DNA of 64,000 nucleotides from Siphonodentalium dalli (taxonomy: Eukaryota > Mollusca > Scaphopoda > Gadilida > Siphonodentaliidae), in NCBI GenBank assembly GCA_032622095.1, contig CP136061.1, positions 23,872,991 to 23,936,990 of the forward strand, written 5' to 3'. How positions within the stretch are numbered: position 1 is the first letter of the stretch; the number at the start of each line of letters is the position of its first letter. Position numbers and translations under genes: made by a program. The notes under the pieces are model-generated. The model saw nothing but the letters and a program-made list of their open reading frames with translations, was not told the origin of the DNA and did not search any database. Positions 53,665 to 63,540 of this stretch are shown here, one piece after another.

Positions 53665-54220
53665 TAGATATCAACCATAGTTGCATTTTCCTGCAAATTC
53701 CCAGTAGGGGCTTAGTAACCGTTACTAAGGAGCTATCGGGACCGGTGGCAAAGTCTCCCGATCTTACAATGGTCAGTGGCCTATGAAGAGCATGGCTGCA
53801 TTGTTTTAGACATACATGTGCCCAACTTTGAACAAAACCATCACCATGTGATTAGACACTGACTAAATTAAGGCAATACCAATGAATGATTAGTACACCA
53901 TTGTGGCATTTTATTAGCAACCGTTGCTAACCTTAAATAAGACATATGGTTCACTTTGACGGCCAGGTATATCTCAAATTTCACATTTGGGTATTAACTG
54001 CATCGGAAATGCAAACGTTGAATTACGACCCTGTCAGCTACAATTACAATTTCCAGTGAATTCCCTGTAATTTCCTAGACTAAGTTTCTCGATCTTATAA
54101 TGATCAATGGCCCATGGGGCACTAACATGTCCAGTTTCATATATGTGTCACCATTGGAACATAACCAATACCACCCGACTATAGACACTATCTAATTTAC
54201 GGGAAAATACCACGGCCCAG
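53665..54220 (+). repeat. Diverged duplicate pair of about 200 bp
   Basis: The segment at about 53,690 to 53,870 (CTCCCGATCTTACAATGGTC, AGTGGCC, GTGCCCAAC, ATTAGACACTGACTAA) recurs in diverged form at about 54,055 to 54,205 (TTCTCGATCTTATAATGATC, AATGGCC, ATAGACACTATCTAA). Offset is about 360 bp. It is probably an old dispersed repeat. Confidence 0.55.
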
Positions 54221-54890
54221 AATGTTGATCGGATCAAAGCCAAGTATATATTATTGGGGAGAATGATCCATTAAGCCTAATTCGATGGTTTGTTCACAAC
54301 AGATGGAGTCATGATACATTATGAAGGATGATAGAAGGGTCCCCTCAACTATGTTCTTCGACACAGTATTGTCCCCGCACTGTGTCACTTGCATCTTGTT
54401 GTGTTGTACTATATATAAGACCAAGCACACAATGCACACATATATCTTCTTATAAATAAATTATCTCTTAGAAAATGTCCAGAGATGTCTTGCCTATTTA
54501 TACTCAAGGATTTGAGGGAGCGATTTGTTATGTTGACTAAGGTGTTAATTTAGTATGTGAAACATGTATGCCGGGGAATGTATCGAGTAGACAGAGAACG
54601 TGTTTTCTTTATCATCAGATGAACATAATTTAAACTCCCAATTTTGATAAACCCCGACCAGGAATTATAGAACAACCATCTATATATGCCCAGCAATATT
54701 TAGCAATACATATGGACATGATAACATTTTTTAACAATACCACCCTATCCACATGTATGGCTAAACATATCATTGGTATAGATGAGTTGTTGTAGTTGTT
54801 ACATTGATGCTGGTCGGGTTTCTCCAAATTTAATACTAAAACAGAATGATCCATAAGCTACGGTGGCTGGTTTAGGACATGGTAAATTGT

Positions 54891-56022
54891 TTTTTATTTA
54901 ATTTCGTGGCCACGAAATACTAATTCGTGTCCACGAAATTACTAATTCGTGGCAACGAACTACTAATTCGTGGCGAATTATAACTGATTGACCTTTGCAT
55001 ATATCCAGATACCTTTACGGTTGGATAGGATAGGATAGGATATATTATTTCAATATACACATATTAATACACAATACATTTGACAAATATTGTATTGTAT
55101 ATTCGAGGGGGTGGCATAGTCAGGATAGACTGTCTTAGGGTATGGTTACACTTGATGATGTTTTAGAAACTATGCGTACGGTCGCAGAGAAGCTACTATA
55201 AACCCCTTATGGTGTGGAACCCCGGGCTCTATGGGGATATGCACGTCCGATATAAACTAGCACAGAGAGAACGGGGAAACACGGGTCAGGTGGCTCCAAG
55301 AAAAACTGAATATTCATTAGTTTTTACCACAAGGGATCGAATGGGAATGACATATCACTCGGCATATATATTGACCGATTTAAGTCAAATAAGGGGTTTT
55401 GTAGGGTGGGCCCAAAAACAAACTTATAAATATTCACCCTTTCAACCATACCCGATCCAAAATGGTCGCAGCTGAGAGGGGCCAAATAGGGTACACATTA
55501 TTTCTCGGACACTTGACCGATATAGATCAAAATAAAGGGTGTTGTACGGTAGCTCACAAAGCAACCTAAATTTTCACACCTTCAGCCCAATCGAGCGAAC
55601 ATGATAAATGATCAGAGGGGTCCATATATGGTACCATGCAATTGCAGTTGTAGGGTGACCCCTGGTGAGACAAACTAAATATTCACCCGCTTTCACCATC
55701 CCCGATCCAAAATGGCCGCCCCAGATGGTTCAAATATGGCACCTATATATACAATTTCTCGGCCCCTTAACCGTTTGATGTGGTAGAATTGGTGCTGTAG
55801 GGTGGCCCCGGGTTGGTGAAAGGGGTGATACTTAATTTGTTTTACGGGCCACCCTACAACACCCTTTATCTCAAATCGCCGTGGCTCATGCCAAGATGGT
55901 GGACAACTACAACCAGATCATCTCTATCCGCTTCCATTACAACAATGGGACTGACGATCGTGTATCACAATTAGTTATTTCGTGGCCTCGAATTAGTTAT
56001 TTCGTGGCCACGAAATAAAAAA
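54891..56022. mobile_element. 1.13-kb element with CGTGGCCACG palindromic ends
   Basis: The left end carries four spaced TTCGTGGCCACGAA-like words (54,901 to 54,975), and the right end carries the inverted counterparts (about 55,965 to 56,017) ending CGTGGCCACGAAATAAAAAAG. The ends are inverted repeats flanked by an A/T run. The interior holds three or four diverged units with TTGTAGGGTGG, TATTCACCC and GATCCAAAATGGCCGC, the last inverted (55,780 to 55,870). A related fragment lies at about 57,830 to 57,900. No protein is encoded. Confidence 0.65.
55023..55042 (+). repeat. GGATA microsatellite
   Basis: Four GGATA units. Short and of no evident role. Confidence 0.8.
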
Positions 56023-56409
56023 GTTAGCACACAACTCCGTATTATGCCGTACTTCGTCCTGGCAATAAACATTAATTTTGTCAATTGATGAAAAAACAAT
56101 CAATCAATTTTACAACGAAATCCTGAAACTGTAGTCATGATAAACATTACATTTGTAGAATAGTGGACATTATCACTGAAGCACGTGACTACTGTATCTG
56201 GTGGCCTGACTATATTGCAAGTTAATTTGGCAAAATCACATGTAGTTACGATATATTACATGTAAGAGCCATGCATATATGATAGCCATTAAGTTCCACC
56301 AATGTGAACATTTGAGTAAATTGTCAAACTCTATATAGGGTCCAACGTTAGTTTTGTTCGCAACTGTAGTACACTATCCGCGGAGACTTATCTGACGACA
56401 TCATTCTTA

Positions 56410-56745
56410 AAAATAATTTCAACTCGCACAATTCATGAAAAGGCTAATCGTGTTAGTTAATATCTGTATAATCAGGAAACGCTCTTTAAATTTTTTAAAC
56501 CGTCCAAACAATTTGTTTCCACTAAAATGTCAGACTGGAAACAAGTAGACTCTGAAAGTAGACCGCTATATTTGATACTTTTGTTAATTTCAACTCGCAC
56601 ATCCACCAGAAGGTCAGTTATGAGGATTAATATTTGTATAATAAGCAAACGCTCTTTAAATTCTTAAAACAGTCCAAAAACACTTTTTTCCAATAAATTT
56701 TCAACTAGAAACAGGTAAACTCTGAAAGTAGACACGCTATTGATA
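56410..56745 (+). repeat. Tandem pair of about 170-bp units, third copy at 57,225
   Basis: Two diverged units start TTTCAACTCGCACA (about 56,418 and 56,587). Both contain AAACGCTCTTTAAATT, a TTTCCAMTAAA segment, GGAAACARGTA and CTCTGAAAGTAGAC. A partial third copy lies at about 57,225 to 57,345 and continues into GCGCGACCATTTTTTTCGAC, matching 56,778 to 56,800. It is non-coding. Confidence 0.65.
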
Positions 56746-57349
56746 AATAAACCGTTCGCATGTCGTTTTAGACAATCCGAAATTGCGCGACCGTTGTTTT
56801 CGACCAAAGGAATATGGCTTGTGAAATCAGTGAGGGTGGGGGTAGGGTTAGCTTTTCTGTTATATCTTTACCAAAAATCGATGTATCGAAGTTTTGTTTG
56901 TGGCATATGATCAAGATATCCTTGTAGATTGTTCATGTTCGTCTATATGGGATCTAGCTGATTTTAAGAATATACAATGCCTTAATATTTGGGAAAGAAA
57001 ATTGAAAATTCAATCATAAATACAATTCATCAGATGATTTTATGATAAAATTCCACATTAAGATATGTAATTAAGTAATTTGTGGCAAGATCTCTCCATG
57101 TTTTTCGATTTCTAAGAACAAAGAAAGCCACTTACCGAACTTGCTATGCGTAATAGCATGTTTTTTTATTACCCGGTGGATGGGGGAAAAATAGAGGGGT
57201 ATACAAACAAAAGCCTCACACAAACCTGTTTCCACTAAAATATCAAGCTGGAAACAGGTAGATTCTGAAAATAGACACACTGGTGGTATAGAAACTGTTC
57301 TCATATCGCTTTTAACATTCCGAAAACGCGCGACCATTTTTTTCGACAT

Positions 57350-58250
57350 AAGGAATCCGACTACTTGGCGAATGTGTTTTAGCGTTCGTTGTCATTTCAA
57401 CCCGTGTATTTCGAATATTGAACACGGACAGGGACGTGGCAACTTTGGTCAAAATTTTCAACAGTTGGAAATTTCATACCTGACACAACATTAGTTGTAA
57501 TTTCCAAACTATCAATAGGTTGAAAATGATCTTGTAGTTTGATTTTCAAACATTATATTGGGGGGGGGGGTATTGTTTTAGGACCAATATTATATTTGCA
57601 TAATTTCCTATCAAAATTTTGGGCTGGAATGGCCATCAGCTGGAAGTTTTCTAACCTTATGGGGGCGGGTGTCAGGTTGGAAATTTCCAACACTTGAAAA
57701 GATTGTGTCCTGGTCCCTCCCCGTGGCCAGTCAAAAACTGCTAGTTAATTTAAGAAAACATTATTGTCCTACATTTGGTCAACATTGCCATTGGAATTGT
57801 CATTAGTTGGAATTGTTACTACATTTGGTCAAATAAAGGGTGTTGTAGGGTGGATACCCATTCCATACAGATCCAAAATGGCCACCGCCCAGGATGGTGT
57901 CAACAGGAGACCTATAGATATATAGATGATCACCTGAAATCCTAAATATTGGTGGAATCGCCATCTAAAGCTATATGGGTGCTCTCTAGCCTCTCTATTT
58001 GTGCCCACGGTTGTTTGTTGTGTATTCATATGCGATTTTCATTCTTTCTTCGAACCATTATCAAGTGGTATAATGATACACTGTAAATACATGCGGCACA
58101 TACCAAATCGCTGTTGTCTGCTGATAGTTGATCCATTTTTATGTCTGGCCTAAATTGACACGACTCGTAATGAATTGTCAATTACCAGAGTGCTGATCAG
58201 CGCGCGTTCACTATTAGTAATCATGTTGTGATCACAGTAAAGCGCGACAC
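57350..58250. other. Intronic stretch, no gene
   Basis: Contains GGAAATTTC/GGAAATT-rich sequence with a G-run (57,560) and the fragment of the 54,891 element at about 57,830. No gene or RNA seen. Confidence 0.45.
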
Positions 58251-58725
58251 GTGACTTCATACAGATCTGTATACAGTTCTATATCAGTGTAAATGCACCC
58301 AAATCTCATTGTCTCGACATTCAGTCATACCGATTGGTCAAGCCAGGAAACAATGAACGGCGCTTAGAGACTCAATGACTCAGTATGACTCACGTTGGTG
58401 ACAATCTTCTAATAAGCTTTAATGATTCCAATTTCCCCTTGTAGGAATAATATTAACATACGCATGCAATAAAGACACAGATGGTACATCAATCTACTCC
58501 AGAAATCCATCTCCTTTTAGATACTTTAATCAGGAGATATAATGGTTCCTGTAAATTACTAAATTATATTTAACGTACTCACGGCTGACCAACTATTATG
58601 AGAGAGTGTTACACACGATCTATAAGCGGCATCCACAGTTTGTGGCCTCATTTTTGCGAAACCTGCCTATCATATATGTCATATTAAATGGTATCATATA
58701 GTGTATACCAGCGGTTTAGCCTTAC

Positions 58726-58923
58726 CTCTGCCATGTCCGAATGCCACGAGTAGAGTCGCCAGGTCATCCAACATAGCTCTGCTCTCTACCAGTATCAAAT
58801 GGGCCCCTTCATCGACGCATGTGTTGTGGGCGTTGTTACCGGTAGCGGGGTTGCTATGGTACTTCAGGCAGTGTTCGTCCCCAGCCAGTATATGTGGGGC
58901 GTATCCCGAGTGGCTGGCACATG
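58726..58923 (-). CDS. C-type lectin domain, first-half exon
   Basis: A 198-bp phase-1/phase-1 exon, missed by a simple ORF scan because it has no Met and is short. It follows an acceptor (TTCTTCATTACGTAG) and ends at G|GTAAGG. Its 65 codons show the N-terminal half of a long-form C-type lectin domain: an opening Cys, then HCLKY, then TCVDEGAHLILVES, the hallmark helix-strand segment with G-A-H-L. Three fold cysteines are present. Joined to the exon at 46,820, the frame runs ...FGHGR-G-DLFIDGRD with no gap. The opposite-strand frames at 58,701 and 58,799 are shadows. Confidence 0.88.
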
Positions 58924-60294
58924 CTACGTAATGAAGAAACGTTCAAAACGACATATAATATCTGATTATTTGTTTATTGTATTATTGACAATAAATATAG
59001 AAATCCCCCCCCGAGCGGTATAAACAGTTTAAGCGACAACATTAACTACATATTTTATTTATCCATCGCACAAAACTTGCCTTTTGTGAGGTATTTTAAA
59101 GCTGTCATTTTCCTCAGTTTTACATTCGTTATTTTGATGACGCTCTTGCATTTATTAGGTCAAGCAAACTTATTAGCATGCATGACGTGCAAAAACCGGA
59201 GTGCAGCTTAGAGTGAAATAGTTCGTTGGGTTTTATAGTTTTTCTAAACTGGCATTGTATTTATAGATGTTTTAGAGCGAAAACACATATCCGTTTACGA
59301 AGTTTGTATTAATTGCGGTGAATTGTGGACGGGATAAAAACGTCCCAAAATCACAATAACGTCATTTATGTAGGTTGACGTCCCTAGTTACCTGCGCAAT
59401 TTGCATATGCAATTACATCATGAAAGTAGTACTAACCTAATAACGCTACGTTGACGTAATAAACGTAACGAGCTTTATGCAGGCAATAGAGCTAGGTAGT
59501 GAGCGGTGGATAAATATATATTTGGTATATAGGGAAGCTGGTCTCTCGTGCTAGCGGACCGGGGATCACGGACCGGTGAACAGGGACCTGGGACCACAAC
59601 CTGTTCACGATATTCTGACAAAAATTAGAACACGGTCATTCCATATTTTATTGAAGATCCCAAACATTAACATAATATACCAATAAAACACGAGCTGTAA
59701 CAACAGAAAAAGATTATGGGAGTACAATGGGGATCGGAGCCAAAGTTATTTCAACTTAGGAAACGCTCCTCTCCCCTAATATAAAGACACGAACTTAAAT
59801 TTAATGCTGATTGTTCAATATTCATGCAAAAGTAAATCTCTTTGTTTATATATCAGGTTGGTTCGGGAGATAGGGTAAGGTATTGAACCAGCGTACAAAG
59901 TGTGCAGGTAATAAATGTGATTATGTAGAATCAGTTGGTGGTGTACTATTCCAATGGATATTCTCATTACAAAAACGGTGAGTCGATATAATGTATTTTT
60001 GTTAAGCTGTGAATATAATGCAGTTTTCTTTATAGAAAATCAACGGTGATCCGCAAAGTAGATCTGCAGAATGGACAATATGTAGTCCAATATTAGGATG
60101 TTTTGTTAAATAATTTTTGAGTTTGTCTCCGTTCAATTCAATACATCAACACGGTCAGATACCAAGTCAGATTGAAAAGTCTCATTCGCTATCACTGAAT
60201 AAAAATCAGAATGCAAACTGCCGACTTCCCCCATTACAACATTTGTTCAGGTATGTTGTCGTGGGTTCAGTTCGCAGTCCGATCGGCGCGGGCA
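58924..60294. other. Intron stretch, no supported feature
   Basis: This lies within the 2.5-kb intron between the Thr-rich and lectin exons. AT-rich; no gene, RNA or clear transposon boundary recognised before the TTAA element at 60,295. Confidence 0.5.
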
Positions 60295-60446
60295 TTAACC
60301 CTTTACCCAACAAACCGGCCAAAACCGGCCAAATAAAGCTTCAACAGCCTAAAATATCTTCGGCCTGTCTCAATAAAACCATACACATATGGATATCATT
60401 GGAACCGGCTCCTTGACCATATTGTGATAGTTACAGTTAGCCCTGT

Positions 60447-60515
60447 GCCAATGCATTCTCTTATATATGCGAGTCGACCATAGGTCGCCTCGCATATATA
60501 AGAGAATGCATTGGC
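60447..60515. repeat. Palindromic module, copy 4
   Basis: Arms GCCAATGCATTCTCTTATAT and complement are near-perfect around GCGAGTCGACCATAGGTCGC. This is a cleaner palindrome than the copy at 44,907. Confidence 0.9.
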
Positions 60516-60595
60516 CTAAAAAAAAATATTTTTTTAACACTATTTACCATTTTTTCTTACATTCTTTAACAATTTTATAATTTGTAATGTGTTAA

Positions 60596-60664
60596 GCCAA
60601 TGCATTCTCTTATATATGCGAGGCGACCTATGGTCGACTCGCATATATAAGAGAATGCATTGGC
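60596..60664. repeat. Palindromic module, copy 5 (inverted)
   Basis: Same module with the core reversed (GCGAGGCGACCTATGGTCGA). It faces copy 4 across an AT-rich spacer. Confidence 0.9.
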
Positions 60665-61083
60665 ACAGGGCCGTTCTGTTGGGTAAAGGGTTAATGGCTG
60701 ACCCATGTACACACCTCGGTGTGTGCACGTTAAGGAGTGCTACTGGAGTCATCACGTGGTTATAAAATTACTCGGGCGTGGTAGCATCCCGTAGCAGAAC
60801 TTGGACGAGTGCGTCTATAACCGCGCGAGAGGTCCCTGCACTGAAATATCTACATATACAGCTGGAACAAATGAAGTAACTATAGTTGACATACAGAACG
60901 ATAATGATTAAGGACAGGCTTGTCCATAATAATCATAATATTATTTATCAAAGGATATATATATATAACGATTACTTTTCAAGATAACTGTTTGGGCGGC
61001 TTCGAATATCCTCATATTAGTGTTCAGTGATAGAGATGTGATACCTAACCTATACAGACGGGTCATATGTCGTGGAATAAGAC

Positions 61084-61190
61084 GTTCTAGGGTTGTTGCT
61101 TGCCCCACACAAGGGTGTAGTCTGCAGAAATAATACGTTTTAGGGTTGTTGCATGCCCCCATATAAGGGTGTAGTCTGCAGAAATAATAC
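61084..61190 (+). repeat. 53-54-bp tandem duplication
   Basis: GTTCTAGGGTTGTTGCTTGC through AGTCTGCAGAAATAATAC (61,084 to 61,136) is repeated with a few changes at 61,137 to 61,190. It is intronic. The minus-strand 73-codon frame across it has no family that I recognise. Confidence 0.85.
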
Positions 61191-61408
61191 AGAATACAAC
61201 TTTCATAATTGTAACTTGTAAATTGGGATCAACAAGTTGTTTCTTCTGAGTATTGTTCAATTTGTTGTGTTATAAAAAGTGAAAATGCCGTGCAATTTAG
61301 CAAATTTAAGCATTACTAAGGCTCATATAATAAAAAGGATATCTACATTTTTTTTGAAACATGAAACATCTCATCCGGAAAAAATATCGAAAATATATAT
61401 ATGAATAC

Positions 61409-61807
61409 CTGGTGGTGTTGTCGGCGCCGTCGTCGTCGTTGTTGTCGTTGTTGTTGTTGTGGTCGTTGTTGTAGTTGTTGTTGTAGTAGTTGTTGTTGTT
61501 GTCGTTGTCGTAGTCGTTGGCGTCGTTGTTGTTGCTGTTGTTGTTGTCGTTGTCGTCGTCGTTGTTGTTGTGGTCGTTGTTGTAGTTGTCGTCGTTGTTG
61601 TCGTTGTTGTATTAGCTGTTGTTGTTGTCGTCGTCGTTGGCGTTGTTGTTGTTGTCGTCGTCGTCGTTGTTGTTGTTGTTGTTGTTGTAGTTGTTGTTGT
61701 TGTTGTTGTTGTCGTCGTCGTCGTCGCTGTTATTGTAGTAGTAGTTGTTGTCGTCGTCGTCGTCGTTGTTGTTGTTGTCGTCGTAGTTGTTGCGGTATCT
61801 TTTATTG
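61409..61807 (-). CDS. Thr-rich (mucin-like) exon of the lectin gene
   Basis: A 399-bp phase-1/phase-1 exon of about 132 codons, nearly all Thr, with scattered Ala, Pro, Ile and Asn, opening IKDTAT and closing APTTPP. The acceptor is TTTTCTATGACAG and the donor CAG|GTATTC; joining to the lectin exon gives ...TTPP-A-CASHSGY. Variation is concentrated at the third base of the ACN codons, which points to selection for Thr rather than plain triplet slippage. Thr/Pro-rich runs are commonly O-glycosylated stalks, so a mucin-like linker before the lectin domain is plausible. Doubts: it could be an expanded non-coding triplet repeat, and no signal peptide is attached. Confidence 0.6.
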
Positions 61808-61900
61808 CTGTCATAGAAAATATATCACGTTACCATTGTACACGACCTATTTACCCTGGGTGTAATATAGACAAAGTATTCTCGGTCCACAGCAGCTTGG

Positions 61901-61908
61901 TATTTATA
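61901..61908 (-). promoter_or_regulatory. Possible TATA box upstream of the Thr-rich exon
   Basis: TATAAATA on the minus strand, about 90 bases before the in-frame ATG at 61,814. If used, translation from that ATG would give MTAIKDTAT with no signal peptide, which is unusual for a lectin; a short upstream frame (ATGGTAACGTGA) would also lie in the leader. Weak evidence. Confidence 0.2.
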
Positions 61909-62024
61909 GGTTGTGTTGAAGCTGTTTTTTGGACCGAGTCCCGCCTCGTTGCTCTTCTATGACGGACGTTACATAAGTACTATTGCTTGTATTCGGATTA
62001 TGTCAATTGGAAGCATTGCGCATT

Positions 62025-62190
62025 GTGATTGTGACGTTGGCAAGTGTTTTTTTCAAAGCATACGAAGCCGGCGTACCAGTATTTCATGTATTCATCGACC
62101 TATTGTATCCGTCCCTCCAAATTACGCAGAAAACATTTGGAGGTTCGAATGAGCCATGTCCGTTTGACGTCGAGGTTTTTACTGACCTTC
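62025..62190. repeat. Diverged dispersed repeat, copy 2
   Basis: Same-orientation relative of 48,956 to 49,110. Several overlapping open frames pass through it on both strands, but the comparison shows a one-base indel and no third-position bias. Confidence 0.5.
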
Positions 62191-62509
62191 ATAGCATCTA
62201 AATCCGGTGGAGGAAATGTCGCTCGGCATACACATAGAATTTCTACCACAAGGCTCTGTGTGACATGGATTCGTGGACGCCTAAAATAGAAATGATCAGT
62301 TCATGCTTGTATATATTCAACGTTAAAGTGATGTGAAACACTCCGGTTGGGTGAACAGAATCGAAATGGATAAATGGAGAATAATCTTGCTCAAAGTAGT
62401 TTTTTTTTATATGAATTTTAACCCAAATTTTAACACACACCGTCAGTCTGATATATGTATTAAACTCAATGATTGTCGATTGTTGCGTCCCGAATCGAGA
62501 TGTAAATAT

Positions 62510-62720
62510 TTACAATTGGGCGTAGTTCAGACCGGGTTTTCTATGGAGTTGTATGGTTGATTTCTTTGAGATTTTGGGCGATGTTAGTAGAATGCTACAC
62601 CCCCCTGTTAGCATAGCGCCTGCGTACTAATTTATCAGCTTCCCGCACCAGAACAAGTCCATAATTTGTCTTTAAAGATTATCTATCTCTTCATATAACA
62701 AGTTTTATATAGTTTCCGGG
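62510..62720 (+). repeat. Direct duplicate, left copy
   Basis: Matches about 63,305 to 63,500: ATTTACAATTG, TTTTCTATGGAG, GTAGAATGCTACA, GCGTAGCGCCTG-like, then GAACAAGT and TGTCTTTAAA. The two copies flank the 36-bp minisatellite. Confidence 0.7.
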
Positions 62721-62966
62721 TATAAAATAATAAATATGAATTGAAGACACCTGTCCGGAAATGTTTCTATCAATTAATAATGATTTTATTTCGAATTGTC
62801 TGGTATAATACATGTTTACTGAAGCTGTATTTATTTTTGTTTGTTATTGTTATTGTTGTGTTGTTGTTTTTGGAGTTTGATGATACGGGGACCATCGAAT
62901 ATAAATGAGTACCTTTAGTTATTTTGTACTGAAGTTTCGATTTGTACAATCATGCTGGACAGTCAT

Positions 62967-63240
62967 CAGTGATTATAATAGTGTTTCTGTCGTGACATTC
63001 ATCAGTGATTATAATAGTGTTTCTGTCGTGACATTCATCAGTGATTATAATAGTGTTTCTGTCGTGACATTCATCAGTGATTATAATAGTGTTTCTGTCG
63101 TGACATTCATCAGTGATTATAATAGTGTTTCTGTCGTGACATTCATCAGTGATTATAATAGTGTTTCTGTCGTGACATTCATCAGTGATTATAATAGTGT
63201 TTCTGTCGTGACATTCATCAGTGATTATAATAGTGTTTCT
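62967..63240 (+). repeat. 36-bp minisatellite, seven and a half near-identical units
   Basis: Units begin CAGTGATTATAATAGTGTTT and are essentially identical from 62,967, with seven full copies and a final 22-bp partial. As 36 is a multiple of 3, frames stay open on both strands (period 12 residues), producing artefact frames of 120 and 99 codons. Recent expansion. Confidence 0.95.
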
Positions 63241-63304
63241 AACAATCATGGCATTTCTCCAGAGTAATTAATTCAATGGGTTTTTATTTTTGCGATATCG
63301 GCTC

Positions 63305-63500
63305 ACTATTTACAATTGAGCGATGTTTTCTATGGAGTGGTAGGGTCGATTTGCTTCTGATTTTCGGCGATGCTAGTAGAATGCTACATTCCTCCAGTTG
63401 GCGTAGCGCCTGGTTACTAACGTATCAGTTTCACCAACCCGAACAAGTACATGATATGTCTTTAAAACTGCATTTAGACACTCAGTATATATTGTTTCTT
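63305..63500 (+). repeat. Direct duplicate, right copy
   Basis: Second copy of 62,510 to 62,720, diverged by substitutions and a small deletion near its start. It has no coding content that I recognise. Confidence 0.7.
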
Positions 63501-63540
63501 GTTATAAAATTACTAAATACCCGGTATAATGTCAGTCTAT

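Larger units (their letters stand above)
52281..58300. mobile_element. Possible 6-kb element with about 40-bp inverted ends
   Basis: The left end GGGTGCATTTACATTGCTAT, AGAACTGTACACAGATCT is the imperfect reverse complement of the right end AGATCTGTATACAGTTCT, ATATCAGTGTAAATGCACCC. The distance is 6,020 bp. No transposase or other gene was recognised between them, and no target duplication is obvious, so the two ends could instead belong to separate solo copies of one family. Confidence 0.4.
46821..58725 (-). other. 11.9-kb intron splitting the lectin domain
   Basis: Donor G|GTAAGG (minus strand, at 58,725/58,724) and acceptor CACAG (46,821) bound an intron carrying at least ten inverted-repeat elements or minisatellites, listed separately. 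Both sites are phase 1 and restore AGA GGA GAT across the junction. A further coding exon inside the intron is not needed to complete the domain. Confidence 0.7.
60295..60694. mobile_element. piggyBac-like MITE, copy A2, TTAA-flanked
   Basis: The body is 60,299 to 60,690 (392 bp) with ends CCCTTTACCCAACA and TGTTGGGTAAAGGG and TTAA on both sides. It is in the opposite orientation to copy A1 (44,877) and highly similar, sharing the AACCGGCCAAATAAAGCTTC flank and both inverted palindromic modules (60,447 to 60,515 and 60,596 to 60,664). There is no transposase. Confidence 0.88.
46600..61807 (-). other. Gene span: Thr-rich C-type lectin, 5' end not found
   Basis: Three minus-strand exons join without breaking frame: 61,807 to 61,409 (Thr-rich), 58,923 to 58,726 and 46,820 to 46,600 (the two halves of one lectin domain). 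Both introns (2,485 and 11,905 bp) obey GT-AG and both are phase 1. The joined lectin domain is about 139 residues with six cysteines, the usual size and cysteine count for a long-form domain. Seen directly: frames, splice sites, motifs. Inferred: secretion and a role in recognising glycans, as in other invertebrate lectins. No signal peptide was identified, so either an upstream exon lies outside the window or the Met at 61,812 to 61,814 is used. Confidence 0.75.

Noticed and set aside
58701..59023. Two plus-strand frames of 74 to 76 codons
   Set aside because: Shadows of the minus-strand lectin exon at 58,726 to 58,923.
61401..61962. Plus-strand poly-Val and poly-Cys/Arg frames
   Set aside because: They are other frames of the GTN tract. 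Only the minus-strand Thr frame has splice sites that join to a recognisable domain.
61983..62201. Possible conserved coding exon shared with 48,956 to 49,110 (peptides around PASYA on the minus strand)
   Set aside because: Codon-by-codon comparison shows changes at all positions, an in-frame stop and a one-base indel, so an old dispersed repeat is the better explanation.
62905..63267. 120-codon plus and 99-codon minus frames with 12-residue repeats
   Set aside because: Artefact of a 36-bp minisatellite; no start context, splice partner or known family.
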